From Maribacter aestuarii (GTDB taxonomy: Bacteria; Bacteroidota; Bacteroidia; Flavobacteriales; Flavobacteriaceae): a DNA stretch of 64,000 nucleotides. Positions 21,151 to 30,447 of this stretch are shown piece by piece. Position numbers and translations under genes: made by a program. The DNA is taken from positions 2,804,501 to 2,868,500 of the forward strand of contig NZ_CP107031.2 in the NCBI RefSeq assembly GCF_027474845.2, read 5' to 3'. The notes below the pieces were generated by a model. The model did not search any database, was not told where the DNA came from, and worked only from the letters and a program-made list of their open reading frames with translations. Numbering within the stretch: position 1 is the first letter of the stretch; each line of letters starts with the position of its first letter.

Positions 21151-22950
21151 ATGAAACGATTTTATATCGTCCTTATTTTCAATTTCCTTCTCGGAACGTT
21201 AGCTACGTTCGGTCAGGTTTCACCTGATTGTGCGAGTGCCGTGCCCATTTGCAATAATACACCGGTAAACGGAGGTACGAACGGATATGGTATTGACGAT
21301 TTTAATGGCTCCTCAGTATCTGGTTGTATTGCCCAGGCAACAGGAACTATAGAATCTAATTCTGCATGGTATCGGTTTAGAACTGGGGAAAGTGGTCAAC
21401 TGGGCTTCAATATAGGTTTTGATGTTTCAGAGGATTGGGACTTTGCATTATATAGAACTAATGATTGCAACAATCTTGGAGAGCCCGTTAGATGTAACTA
21501 TTTTGATAATTCAGACGATAATACTTTCACAGGGGTCGGTGAAGACCCAAAAGGTGTGGACAACTTTCAATATGACGATTGGCTACAAGTAGAAGCAGGT
21601 GAGGATTATTTTCTCTTCATCAATAATTTTAGCAATGTAAATTCCGGCTTTTCCATTCAATTTTCAGGAAACATTTTTGTCGAGTTTCCAAATACGGCCT
21701 TGGACTGTTCCATTATCAACAACCTTCTGGGCCCGCCCATTGCCGCATGTGATAGCGATAACGTGGTGTTAGACGCAACTACAATTAATGCTATTTCTTA
21801 TGAATGGTATCTAAGCCTAGGAACTGGTTATCAGCAGATTCCTGCGGAGAACGGACCAACATTATCCGTAGCGGTATCCGCAATGTACCGGGTTCATGTG
21901 GTAGTTCCTTCGGGCAATAATATTATCAGCGAAGTTCAAGTCGCGTTTTCTCCATCACCTACGACGAATGAGTTGAGTGATGAATTGGTTTGTTTGGATG
22001 GGACCTTAGTAGACCTTTCAGCGAAAACCGTAGAGGCATTAGGTATGCAAAGTCCAAATGAATTTAGGGTAAGTTACCATAGTACAATGATCGAAGCAGT
22101 AGAAGGAGCCAATGCTTTGCCGATGATATTTGAACCTACCATGATGTCTCAAACACTTTATGTAAGGACTACTTCCATTGAAAATACCAGTTGTTTTGAT
22201 GTTTCGCAAGCCTTTGAAATTAATGGTATAGGAGTACCGCAATTAGATTTTCCAACCTCGGTTTATATTTGTGAAGATTCGCCAATAGCTATCATTGGGC
22301 AAGTTATTCCGGAACCAGGGTACAATTATTCCTGGGATTCTGGGCAAAATTCATCACAGATTAGCGTAAACCAAGAAGGTACTTATACCTTAACCGCAAC
22401 AAATGGTCAGGGATCGGTAAGTTGTATGAGCGTTAGGAGTGTTACCGTGATTTTTTCTAGACCACCAATAATAAGTGATGTTGATATAGCCTATTTGGAT
22501 GATACAAATATGGTTACAATTACAGTTGAGGAAGAAGGGGGTTTTCAATACCAATTGGATACGGATACCCCCCAGGAATCTTCCATGTTTAGAAATGTTA
22601 TTCCTGGCGTCCATACGGTAACCGTAATAGATATTAACGGTTGCGGTTCCGACTCTGAGGAAATAGTTGTTGTAGGTTTTCCAAAATTCTTTTCACCCAA
22701 TGGCGATGGAATCAATGACTTATGGCGTGTAGAGGGGTTATCAACTTTAGAGGAGCCTGTTGTTTCCATCCATGACCGTTTTGGAAAATTGATTGTGCAA
22801 ATGGATGAAAACATGCACGGATGGGACGGCACTTTTAATGGGAGGTTGCTTCCTGCATCCGATTATTGGTTTAAGCTCACCTACACGGATACTCAAGGTC
22901 AAACTTCAACGGCCAAATATATCAACAATCATTTTAGCCTGAAGCGGTAA
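21151..22950 (+). CDS. Secreted protein with T9SS type B sorting (gliding-associated) C-terminal domain
   Basis: 599 residues: signal peptide (MKRFYIVLIFNFLLGTLATFGQ), an N-terminal cysteine-containing domain starting SPDCASAVPICNNTPVNGG with WYRFRTGESGQLGFNI, immunoglobulin-like repeats, and the C-terminal CHU_C domain beginning FPKFFSPNGDGINDLWRVEG and ending ISNHFSLKR-like. The FSPNGDGINDLW motif marks type B cargo exported through the type IX system and kept at the cell surface. Biological role unknown; adhesion is plausible. The next gene is a paralogue of the same architecture. Confidence 0.88.
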   Translation: MKRFYIVLIFNFLLGTLATFGQVSPDCASAVPICNNTPVNGGTNGYGIDDFNGSSVSGCIAQATGTIESNSAWYRFRTGESGQLGFNIGFDVSEDWDFALYRTNDCNNLGEPVRCNYFDNSDDNTFTGVGEDPKGVDNFQYDDWLQVEAGEDYFLFINNFSNVNSGFSIQFSGNIFVEFPNTALDCSIINNLLGPPIAACDSDNVVLDATTINAISYEWYLSLGTGYQQIPAENGPTLSVAVSAMYRVHVVVPSGNNIISEVQVAFSPSPTTNELSDELVCLDGTLVDLSAKTVEALGMQSPNEFRVSYHSTMIEAVEGANALPMIFEPTMMSQTLYVRTTSIENTSCFDVSQAFEINGIGVPQLDFPTSVYICEDSPIAIIGQVIPEPGYNYSWDSGQNSSQISVNQEGTYTLTATNGQGSVSCMSVRSVTVIFSRPPIISDVDIAYLDDTNMVTITVEEEGGFQYQLDTDTPQESSMFRNVIPGVHTVTVIDINGCGSDSEEIVVVGFPKFFSPNGDGINDLWRVEGLSTLEEPVVSIHDRFGKLIVQMDENMHGWDGTFNGRLLPASDYWFKLTYTDTQGQTSTAKYINNHFSLKR

Positions 22951-23069
22951 GCTTTGGTGAGGAGGGTGCATTTCATCGATTAACTGCATAAAACTTCGGT
23001 GAACAATACTAAAATTACGTGAAGTAAGTTATTATATACGTTAAAGTATACCAAAATAGCCCCACACTT

Positions 23070-24539
23070 ATGCGCGTATTGCTTTGTTTCTTTTGTTGCT
23101 TGTTCCTTTTTACATGGGAAAGCAAGGCCCAAAATTCTCCAGATTGTAGAACAGCTATTCCTGTTTGTGCGGATATGCCCATTATGGGTCTCGCTGACGG
23201 TGGAGGAGATATCGATGATTTTGACCCGGAAGTGGTTCGCCAATCTGGTTGCTTGGAAAAGGGTAGTGTAAGTTCTGCCAACATTGAGAACAATACCTCA
23301 TGGTACGTGTTTAGGGCCGGGACCGGAGGCCAAGTTGGTTTTGATATTGAAGCCTTGCCAACCAACGGTGGAATGGGAACCCCGACTGCGGAGTGGGATT
23401 TTGCTGTTTACGGTCCATATGATCAAATGAGTGGGCAGAATTTTTGTACAATAATTGGGGATGGCAGTTCTGAACCTATCCGTTGTAATTATGAAGTGAA
23501 CAATACGAGATTTACGGGTATTGGGGTTAATCCAGAGAACGGTCAAGTGGGAGCTCCTTTTTTGGTAGGTAGTCAAAATACCTATGATGAATGGCTAGAT
23601 GTACAACCTGGAGAAATCTATTATATTCTTATCAATAATTTCAACACGAATTTCGATGGAGACCCTGAGCCATATATGCTGACATTTACAGGAAATTCGG
23701 TTCAAGACGATCAGAATACTGCATTGGATTGTACCTTAAGAGATGAGTTTTTAGGATTGGATATCATTGCCTGTGAAGGAGATCCCGATATCACATTAAG
23801 CGCATTAAACTCACCGGCGGGATCTGATATTGCAAATGTTGAATGGACCGTAGATTACGAGGATGATGGTACGGTAGACGCTACGTTGGCAGGGACAGGA
23901 CCTTTTGGAGCCGAGCTTGTTGTATCAAGTCCCAATTCCGGTCGTTATTTCGCTACGATAACAACAATATCCGGAACGCCACCAACGGTTGCTGATGATG
24001 GTGGAATCTTAATAACTTTTTTTGGAATTCCAGTATTAGACCCAGCAAATCCAGTAGAGATTCTAGATACCAATCTGTCCATAGACCCGGATCAAAATGA
24101 TGTACAGTTTAATGTTCTGGGTGATGGTGATTATGAATATGCCATTAATGGAGGTGCATTTCAAGATGATCCTATATTCACAAATATTCCGCCAGGCATA
24201 AACACCGTGATTATCAACGATAAAAATGGATGCGGGACCACTGAACCTATTGAATTTTTGGTCGTGGCATACCCTAAGTTTTTTACGCCTAATGCGGATG
24301 GTATTAATGATTCTTGGAACGTAAGGGGTATTGAGACCTTGACCAATCCCATAGTTTTTGTTTTTGACCGCTATGGTAAATTGCTCAAACAACTCGGTGC
24401 CGCTGGAGGATGGGACGGAACGTTCAATGGCAGACAAATGCCTTCTACGGACTACTGGTTCCGGTTTGAGTATGAAGAGGACGATGTTGGAGTACTTGTG
24501 GCAAAAACCCGAAAAACGCATTTTGCACTAAAGAGATAA
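23070..24539 (+). CDS. Paralogous secreted protein with T9SS type B sorting domain
   Basis: 489 residues built like the preceding protein: signal peptide (MRVLLCFFCCLFLFTWESKA), an N-terminal domain starting NSPDCRTAIPVCADMPIMGLADGG with ASWYVFRAG-like strands and DEWLDVQPGEIYYILINNFN, and a C-terminal CHU_C domain (YPKFFTPNADGINDSWNVRG ... TKTHFALKR-like end). It has one Ig-like repeat fewer than its neighbour. The two genes lie 119 bases apart, probably a tandem duplication that has diverged. Expected at the cell surface after T9SS export. Confidence 0.88.
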   Translation: MRVLLCFFCCLFLFTWESKAQNSPDCRTAIPVCADMPIMGLADGGGDIDDFDPEVVRQSGCLEKGSVSSANIENNTSWYVFRAGTGGQVGFDIEALPTNGGMGTPTAEWDFAVYGPYDQMSGQNFCTIIGDGSSEPIRCNYEVNNTRFTGIGVNPENGQVGAPFLVGSQNTYDEWLDVQPGEIYYILINNFNTNFDGDPEPYMLTFTGNSVQDDQNTALDCTLRDEFLGLDIIACEGDPDITLSALNSPAGSDIANVEWTVDYEDDGTVDATLAGTGPFGAELVVSSPNSGRYFATITTISGTPPTVADDGGILITFFGIPVLDPANPVEILDTNLSIDPDQNDVQFNVLGDGDYEYAINGGAFQDDPIFTNIPPGINTVIINDKNGCGTTEPIEFLVVAYPKFFTPNADGINDSWNVRGIETLTNPIVFVFDRYGKLLKQLGAAGGWDGTFNGRQMPSTDYWFRFEYEEDDVGVLVAKTRKTHFALKR

Positions 24540-24569
24540 AAAAAGCCCCATTGAAAAGTGGGGCTTTTT
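24540..24569. terminator. Bidirectional rho-independent terminator
   Basis: AAAAAGCCCCA (24540-24550) pairs with TGGGGCTTTTT (24559-24569), with A-rich and T-rich flanks, between convergent genes. Confidence 0.88.
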
Positions 24570-24589
24570 ATTTATTAAAGCAATAATCT

Positions 24590-26095
24590 TTAGAAGTTAA
24601 GGGTATAACTTAATGTTGCATTGGTATAAATTCTGTTGACCATTGCAGGGGTGGTAACCCCTGTATCGAACAAGCGTTCGCTTACATCTTGTTCGGTACG
24701 GTTAAGGGATAAATCTAGTCTACTACCCCCAAAATTGTAACCTAGACCTGTAGAGATACCATTAAGATCTCCAATGGTGTTACCGTTCGCATAAGGACTT
24801 TGCTCAAAACGATATCCTCCCCTTAAGCTAAATTGTCTAATTCTATACTCTCCTCCAAGTCTAAATGTGGAGACTGCACTAAGTTCATTGGATATTTGAT
24901 CATTAACTATTTGAAAGCTCGAATCGTTAGCCGGTCTCAATTCTGATTGCGACATATCTTGATATCCATAGTCAAAACTCAATAAACCATTTTTACCAAA
25001 GACAACAGCTAAACTACCTGTTAACTTACTTGGTGTCTTTATAGTATAGGTATCAAAGAGGTTTATGATATTAAAATTGATGAAATCGATGTCCTCATCG
25101 GCTAAATCCGAATTAATTCTTTGTGAAAAATCGTCCGTTAAACGATACCATGTCGGGGATTGATAACTTCCTCCCAAGCGCACATACTCATTTAGTTTTG
25201 CAATCGCACCTAAGCTAAAGGAGAAACCATTTCCTTCCGAACGCAGAAAACTATCAAAGGTTGTATTTTGTATTTCGGAACCCGGGGCATAACCACTTTC
25301 CGTAAGTTCATCATATCGATCATAAAGCACACTGTGAAAGTTCAGTGATGCCCCTAGATAGAGATTCTCTTTGTACTGGGAAGCCATATTAACAGTAAAC
25401 TTACTGTTGTATCCCGCTGTTCTCCTTAAAAACTCCTGGTTAACGGTGCTGTAACTTGCATTACTTACATAATCCGTATTGGCATCTTCCATGTCCACAG
25501 GGTCTATTAGGCCTCCATAGTAGCCTAAAAACGCTTGTTGGTCTCCAAATCCTTGACTGGCTCCAATATCTAAGTAAGCATCTTCTATAAACTCATCTTG
25601 TTGGATCAAAATGGAGCCAAAGGGAACCCCTTGGGCAAAATCCAAAAAGTAGTTATCTATACCCTGATTACTATTTCCAGAAGCAAAAAACTCATTTTCA
25701 AAATTATTTACCAAGTCATAATTAATGGCCAAAGAAAATTTCTTCCAGTCAGAATTATCATTGGTCGAATTGAAAACGAACACGCCTCCAATTTGGTTAA
25801 GGCTTACATCGTTAAATACGGTATTATTTCTCCTCCCAAAATAAGTTGCGTCATTATCCCTGTCATAACTCGTGCCGGACAAAGTAAATAAACTGTTGTT
25901 AAAAACAGCTGATCCCGCTGGGTTAATATTTAAGGCTGATAAATCTCCGCCCAAGGCTCCAAAAGCCCCGCCCATAGCTTGAAATCGAGCGGTACCTTGT
26001 AGATTCTCATTACTATACCTAAGAGCATCGCTTATATTCTGACTACTACCGATTGCACACAATAATAATCCTATGAAAGTGATATAACTTTTCAT
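24590..26095 (-). CDS. OmpP1/FadL/TodX family outer-membrane porin
   Basis: 501 residues. Signal peptide MKSYITFIGLLLCAIGSS, then the family N-terminal plug region (SDALRYSNENLQGTARFQAMGGAFGALGGDLSALNINPAGSA), which is nearly diagnostic. The rest is a long run of amphipathic strands, and the protein ends ATLSYTLNF with a terminal aromatic residue for barrel insertion. Family members carry long-chain fatty acids or other hydrophobic compounds across the outer membrane; the substrate here is unknown. It lies 38 bases behind the Gly/Trp-rich lipoprotein gene on the same strand. Confidence 0.92.
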   Translation of the reverse strand: MKSYITFIGLLLCAIGSSQNISDALRYSNENLQGTARFQAMGGAFGALGGDLSALNINPAGSAVFNNSLFTLSGTSYDRDNDATYFGRRNNTVFNDVSLNQIGGVFVFNSTNDNSDWKKFSLAINYDLVNNFENEFFASGNSNQGIDNYFLDFAQGVPFGSILIQQDEFIEDAYLDIGASQGFGDQQAFLGYYGGLIDPVDMEDANTDYVSNASYSTVNQEFLRRTAGYNSKFTVNMASQYKENLYLGASLNFHSVLYDRYDELTESGYAPGSEIQNTTFDSFLRSEGNGFSFSLGAIAKLNEYVRLGGSYQSPTWYRLTDDFSQRINSDLADEDIDFINFNIINLFDTYTIKTPSKLTGSLAVVFGKNGLLSFDYGYQDMSQSELRPANDSSFQIVNDQISNELSAVSTFRLGGEYRIRQFSLRGGYRFEQSPYANGNTIGDLNGISTGLGYNFGGSRLDLSLNRTEQDVSERLFDTGVTTPAMVNRIYTNATLSYTLNF

Positions 26096-26133
26096 TGTAA
26101 ATTTTTTAAAGTTTTTGAAAAATCGTGATTAAG

Positions 26134-27462
26134 TTACTGCCGTCTCCCACCACTTCTACCGCCGGATGACCTTCCGCTTGATCTTGAGCCTCCCGATGAA
26201 CCTGAGCTTCTATAGCTTCCAGAACTTCTTGAGCTGCTACCCGAGCTACGGTAACTTCCGGAACTTCTGGAACTACTGCTTCTTCCCGAGCTGTAGCCAC
26301 CACTTCTAGAGCCACTACTTCTACCGGAGCTATAACCACTGCTTCTACCTGAACTATAGCCGCTACTTCTTGAGCTGTTTCCATAATTACGGTAGGCCGA
26401 AGTTCTCGGGGTTGCAGTTCTGGCCCTGGAGGAGACTCCTGTGCGGTATCCGCTGTTTGCGGCACTAGAACGATAAGTGCTGCTTCTGGATGAACCATTG
26501 TATCTTGGAACGGCCCTAGTACTTCTGCTTGTCCTGTATGCTCTATTTTGGTCCACCCCAACGGTTCTTCTGGCCGCACCTTGATAATTTCTAGAGCTTC
26601 TAGTAGCCGAGTAGTTTCTGGAATTAGATCTAGCTGTCGTACTTCTATACCTGGGATTTGTCCCCCTAGTATTTACATTAGACCTTCCCCTCAATGAAGT
26701 TGCAATTCCACTGTTGTTCACCGTATTCCTATTGTAATATCCACGCCTTCCGTTTGTATAAGCAAATCTGTTTCTGTTAAAGCGGTTATTAAAACCTCGG
26801 TTATAGCCGTATCCCCAGTTATTCCATCCTAAGCCATAGCCTCCCCAGCCCCAATTGTTCCAACCCCAACCGAAGCCTCCGCCCCAGCCAAAGCCACCAT
26901 AGCCTCCCCAGCCCCAACGGTTCCATCTCCAAGGATTGTTCCAGCCCCAGCCGTATCCACCCCAACCAAAGCCGCCTCCCCATAACCAAGGGTCGTTCCA
27001 GCCCCAGTAAGGATTGGCCCAGCCAAAGGCTCCCCAATTATTCCAACCATTATCATAAATATTAATGCTAACGTTCGTAGCATTATCTCCCCAACCACCA
27101 AAGCCTTGATAATCGTTAGAATTGTCATAATAATCCGTTAACTGATTTGGGTTTATGCTGTCATTTACCACATTACTGGAATAGCCATCAACATCGGTGA
27201 ATATTTCACTCTCCAATATTTCGTCATATTGATTGGCCTTTTGTCCAAAATAATCGGAATAGGTATCGGTATCCTGCGGTTGTTGATTGCGATTCATTTG
27301 CTGAGGTTGACGTTCAACAGTTCGTGTGCTACCATCAGAATAAATACCATCATTGTCATAATATGACGCTTGTTGGTATGAACCACATGATATAACAAAA
27401 AGAGGTAGAATAGCCATTGTTATGGCATTGCGTAATTTATTGAGGGGTAATGTATTTATCAT
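26134..27462 (-). CDS. Low-complexity lipoprotein: Gly/Trp/Asn-rich middle, Ser/Arg-rich C-terminus
   Basis: 442 residues. Lipobox LFVISC with Cys26. Residues about 30-125 are polar and rich in Tyr, Asp and Gln. Residues about 135-225 repeat WGWNNPW, GWGGYG and GFGWGGG-like units, rich in Trp. After about residue 225 the chain becomes strongly basic, with Asn/Arg stretches and then SSGRSSG and SYRSSGSSS repeats to the end. Genes of this kind, some labelled vitellogenin-like, sit beside proS in flavobacteria; that label carries no function. Exposed aromatic and cationic patches suggest envelope contact or RNA/polysaccharide binding, but this is a guess. Long frames in other phases here are by-products of the biased composition. 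Confidence 0.85.
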   Translation of the reverse strand: MINTLPLNKLRNAITMAILPLFVISCGSYQQASYYDNDGIYSDGSTRTVERQPQQMNRNQQPQDTDTYSDYFGQKANQYDEILESEIFTDVDGYSSNVVNDSINPNQLTDYYDNSNDYQGFGGWGDNATNVSINIYDNGWNNWGAFGWANPYWGWNDPWLWGGGFGWGGYGWGWNNPWRWNRWGWGGYGGFGWGGGFGWGWNNWGWGGYGLGWNNWGYGYNRGFNNRFNRNRFAYTNGRRGYYNRNTVNNSGIATSLRGRSNVNTRGTNPRYRSTTARSNSRNYSATRSSRNYQGAARRTVGVDQNRAYRTSRSTRAVPRYNGSSRSSTYRSSAANSGYRTGVSSRARTATPRTSAYRNYGNSSRSSGYSSGRSSGYSSGRSSGSRSGGYSSGRSSSSRSSGSYRSSGSSSRSSGSYRSSGSSGGSRSSGRSSGGRSGGRRQ

Positions 27463-27557
27463 GGTGTCAAAATTAATTGTTGAACATATTAAAAATAACT
27501 AGTTTTACCGAATTATTTTACTGCAATAGTCACAAGTTTTGTGCCAAACTACTTACA

Positions 27558-29033
27558 ATGGGTAAAAATTTAACGAAGAGAAGCGAGGATTATTCTAAAT
27601 GGTACAATGAACTTGTTGTTAAGGCAGATTTGGCCGAAAATTCAGGTGTACGGGGGTGTATGGTCATAAAACCCTACGGTTTCGCCATCTGGGAAAAGAT
27701 GCAGGCCGGTTTGGATAAAATGTTCAAGGAAACTGGCCATGAGAACGCCTATTTTCCTCTTTTCATTCCTAAATCTTATTTGAGCAAAGAAGCCAGTCAT
27801 GTGGAAGGATTTGCGAAAGAATGCGCCGTTGTAACCCACTACAGGCTCAAAAATGCCGAAGATGGAAGTGGGATCATTGTAGACCCAGATGCAAAATTGG
27901 AGGAAGAACTAATTGTAAGGCCTACTTCTGAAACCATAATTTGGGATACGTATCGGAAATGGATTCAATCCTATCGAGATTTACCATTGTTAATTAATCA
28001 ATGGGCAAACGTCGTTAGATGGGAAATGCGCACGCGACTCTTTCTTAGAACCGCTGAATTTTTATGGCAAGAAGGCCATACGGCCCATGCCACTGAACAA
28101 GAGGCTATTGAAGAAGCCGAACAGATGATGAACGTTTATGCCGATTTTGCCGAAAACCATATGGCCATGCCGGTAATAAAAGGTGTGAAGACCGCTAGTG
28201 AACGCTTTGCAGGAGCCATTGAGACCTATTGTATTGAAGCATTAATGCAAGATGGTAAGGCTTTGCAAGCTGGAACATCCCATTTTTTAGGACAAAATTT
28301 CGCCAAAGCTTTTGATGTAAAATTCGCCACGAAAGAAGGCAAACAGGAATATGTTTGGGCTACTTCTTGGGGTGTTTCCACACGATTAATGGGCGCTTTG
28401 GTTATGACTCATAGTGATGATAACGGATTGGTCCTTCCTCCAAAGCTGGCACCTATTCAAGTGGTTATTGTTCCCATATATCGCGGATTGGAACAGTTGG
28501 ATATTATAACTGAGAAAATTAATCCGTTGATAAAAGAGTTGAGGGCTAAGGGAATTTCAGTAAAATATGACAATAGGGATACCCATAAACCCGGATTCAA
28601 ATTCAACGAATATGAGTTAAAAGGTGTTCCGGTGAGAATTGCCATAGGTCAACGGGATTTGGAAAATGGAACTTACGAGGTGGCAAGAAGGGATACCTTG
28701 GAAAAAGAAACGGTTGCCGCAGACGAGGTAGTTTCCAAAATTGAATTCTTACTGGAGGATATTCAACAAAACATTTACAATAAGGCATTAAAGCACAGGG
28801 CGGAGCACATAACCCTGGTTGATTCCTATGATGAATTCAAGGAGCTATTGGAAACCAAAGGTGGTTTCTTTTCGGCGCACTGGGATGGTACACCTGAGAC
28901 TGAAGATCGAATAAAAATAGAGACAAAAGCGACCATAAGATGTATTCCAATTGATGTGACCCCTGAGCAGGGAGAGTGCATGGTAACGGGTAAACCATCT
29001 AAAAATAGAGTCCTATTTGCAAAGGCGTACTAA
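27558..29033 (+). CDS. proS: Prolyl-tRNA synthetase, eukaryote/archaeal-like type
   Basis: Charges tRNA-Pro. The likely start is the ATG at 27558 ([20 protein letters not shown]), giving 491 residues; a frame extending 27 codons upstream begins in sequence unlike the family. It is the short form without the editing insertion, common in Bacteroidota. Class II motifs are visible: [10 protein letters not shown] (motif 1 area), [43 protein letters not shown] (motif 2) and the anticodon-binding domain starting [11 protein letters not shown]. The C-terminal extension ends [18 protein letters not shown]. Divergent from the lipoprotein gene. Confidence 0.95.
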   Translation: MGKNLTKRSEDYSKWYNELVVKADLAENSGVRGCMVIKPYGFAIWEKMQAGLDKMFKETGHENAYFPLFIPKSYLSKEASHVEGFAKECAVVTHYRLKNAEDGSGIIVDPDAKLEEELIVRPTSETIIWDTYRKWIQSYRDLPLLINQWANVVRWEMRTRLFLRTAEFLWQEGHTAHATEQEAIEEAEQMMNVYADFAENHMAMPVIKGVKTASERFAGAIETYCIEALMQDGKALQAGTSHFLGQNFAKAFDVKFATKEGKQEYVWATSWGVSTRLMGALVMTHSDDNGLVLPPKLAPIQVVIVPIYRGLEQLDIITEKINPLIKELRAKGISVKYDNRDTHKPGFKFNEYELKGVPVRIAIGQRDLENGTYEVARRDTLEKETVAADEVVSKIEFLLEDIQQNIYNKALKHRAEHITLVDSYDEFKELLETKGGFFSAHWDGTPETEDRIKIETKATIRCIPIDVTPEQGECMVTGKPSKNRVLFAKAY

Positions 29034-29060
29034 AAGATTGTAAAAAATAATATACAGGGG

Positions 29061-29090
29061 TTGCGATAGTAAAAAATAATTGTATTTTTG
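29061..29090 (+). promoter_or_regulatory. Bacteroidota-type promoter for the tRNA-Glu/rpsT unit
   Basis: TTG at 29061-29063, 19-base spacer, TATTTTTG at 29083-29090, 23 bases before the first tRNA. An exact consensus match. Confidence 0.75.
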
Positions 29091-29113
29091 CATCCGCAAT
29101 TACGCAAAGTAAT

Positions 29114-29185
29114 GGTCCGTTCGTCTAGGGGTTAGGACGCCAGGTTTTCATCCTGGTAACAGGGGTTCGATTCCCCTACGGACTA
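29114..29185 (+). tRNA. tRNA-Glu (anticodon TTC), first copy
   Basis: 72 bases forming a full cloverleaf: acceptor GGTCCGT with ACGGACT and discriminator A, anticodon loop TTTTCAT with TTC, and T loop TTCGATT. CCA is not encoded. Transcribed in series with the second copy and rpsT. Confidence 0.95.
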
Positions 29186-29237
29186 CAAATTGAGTTTAAG
29201 AGTATAGAATTAAAAAAAATACTCTTAGCTACTAGAT

Positions 29238-29309
29238 GGCCCGTTCGTCTAGGGGTTAGGACGCCAGGTTTTCATCCTGGTAACAGGGGTTCGATTCCCC
29301 TACGGGCTA
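29238..29309 (+). tRNA. tRNA-Glu (anticodon TTC), second copy
   Basis: 72 bases, identical to the first copy except base 3 (T to C) and base 70 (A to G), which together keep the acceptor pair. CCA is not encoded. rpsT begins 33 bases downstream. Confidence 0.95.
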
Positions 29310-29341
29310 CAAAAGGAAACTAAAAAGAATAAATTAAAATA

Positions 29342-29593
29342 ATGGCAAATCATAAGTCGGCATTAAAAAGAATCAGAAGAAACGAAGCTGTTCGTTTACG
29401 TAACAGATATCAACATAAAACCACGCGTAACGCTATTAAAAAGTTACGTAGTGAGGAGAAGAAGAAAGATGCCGAGGCGTTGTTTCCAAGTGTTGTAAGT
29501 ATGATTGATCGCCTTGCAAAGCGAAACATCATACACGATAATAAAGCTGCTAACCTTAAAAGTAAATTGGCAAAGCATATAGCTGCGCTTTAA
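29342..29593 (+). CDS. rpsT: 30S ribosomal protein S20
   Basis: 83 residues, typical length. Basic helical protein binding 16S rRNA near the body of the small subunit. It starts [24 protein letters not shown] and continues [17 protein letters not shown]; the C-terminal helix carries [22 protein letters not shown], the conserved S20 end. It lies directly behind two tRNA-Glu genes and most likely shares their promoter. Confidence 0.96.
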   Translation: MANHKSALKRIRRNEAVRLRNRYQHKTTRNAIKKLRSEEKKKDAEALFPSVVSMIDRLAKRNIIHDNKAANLKSKLAKHIAAL

Positions 29594-29614
29594 TACTTTT
29601 ATTATAGAACACGG

Positions 29615-29648
29615 AAGGCCTTTTAACATTAGTTAAAGGGCCTTTTTT
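29615..29648 (+). terminator. Rho-independent terminator after rpsT
   Basis: AAGGCCTTTTAAC (29615-29627) pairs with GTTAAAGGGCCTT (29632-29644), with one G-T wobble and an ATTA loop, then TTTT. Confidence 0.85.
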
Positions 29649-29747
29649 GTATATTATATATCTTCCTTTAAACGAGTAATCTCATTTCTGAAATCGCGTA
29701 TACTGCGTCCTAATCCTATTTCAATAAATATAAGTTATCTGCTAAGT

Positions 29748-30428
29748 TTAAATCTCATGTGGTTTAAATCTCTTCATTCTAATAAATCCAATAATAAAAC
29801 AACCGTATAATAGAGCAATGGTAAAGAGATGAAATTTTCCTATACCCATTGTGGTGTAGAAATCATATTCAAAACTTACAATATACATGGTAATAGGGTA
29901 GAAGAAATGAAAGACGATAATTCCAATACTTATCCAAAACAATAATTTTCGAGTAATCTGAATGCTTTCATTATTATGTAGTTCCATTACGTAAAGAAAA
30001 GCCGAAACCACGGTAAATAAGGCACCTACTAAAATGGCATAGTTCTGTGGGGAAACATAAATATTTTGCAGAAATACATTCAAAATACTCACCAGGATGA
30101 ATAAAACCACACCTACTTTAACGAACATTTTACTGTTTGCAGAGGCTAGAACTTTATGGTATACCGATAAGAAATACAAATAGAAAATAAAGTCGAATAT
30201 GTTGAAAATTAGTGTATTATAATAATAATAGTCCTCTTCGTAAACAATTTGTATATCATCGAAATTTCTTATTGCAAAACCTAAAATTTCAGATAGTAAG
30301 GTATACGCGATCAGTATTGGAAAGTATTTTAATACGGTGTCATAATAAACCCTATAACGTACTATTGAAAGTATGAAAGCTGCAATGTAGAGCAAAAAGA
30401 AATAATTATTTTGAACTAGCTCTAACAT
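29748..30428 (-). CDS. Polytopic membrane protein of unknown function
   Basis: 226 residues with six or seven predicted membrane segments spread along the chain (for example YFFLLYIAAFILSIV, FVKVGVVLFILVSILNVFL, LFWISIGIIVFHFFYPI and FHLFTIALLYGCFIIGFI). A tyrosine- and acid-rich loop (IVYEEDYYYYNTL) follows the second segment and the tail is basic. No family is recognised. The gene begins 19 bases after the stop of the lipoprotein gene behind it, so the two form a small operon. Confidence 0.72.
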   Translation of the reverse strand: MLELVQNNYFFLLYIAAFILSIVRYRVYYDTVLKYFPILIAYTLLSEILGFAIRNFDDIQIVYEEDYYYYNTLIFNIFDFIFYLYFLSVYHKVLASANSKMFVKVGVVLFILVSILNVFLQNIYVSPQNYAILVGALFTVVSAFLYVMELHNNESIQITRKLLFWISIGIIVFHFFYPITMYIVSFEYDFYTTMGIGKFHLFTIALLYGCFIIGFIRMKRFKPHEI

Positions 30429-30447
30429 TTATCTTATTTCTAATTAA

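Noticed and set aside
26106..27128. Several long frames in other phases of the Gly/Trp-rich lipoprotein gene
   Set aside because: The biased codon make-up removes stops in all phases; only one phase has a signal peptide and a sensible start.
27477..27557. Upstream extension of proS by 27 codons
   Set aside because: The extension is unlike synthetase N-termini and overlaps the promoter region between divergent genes; ATG 27558 gives the normal start.
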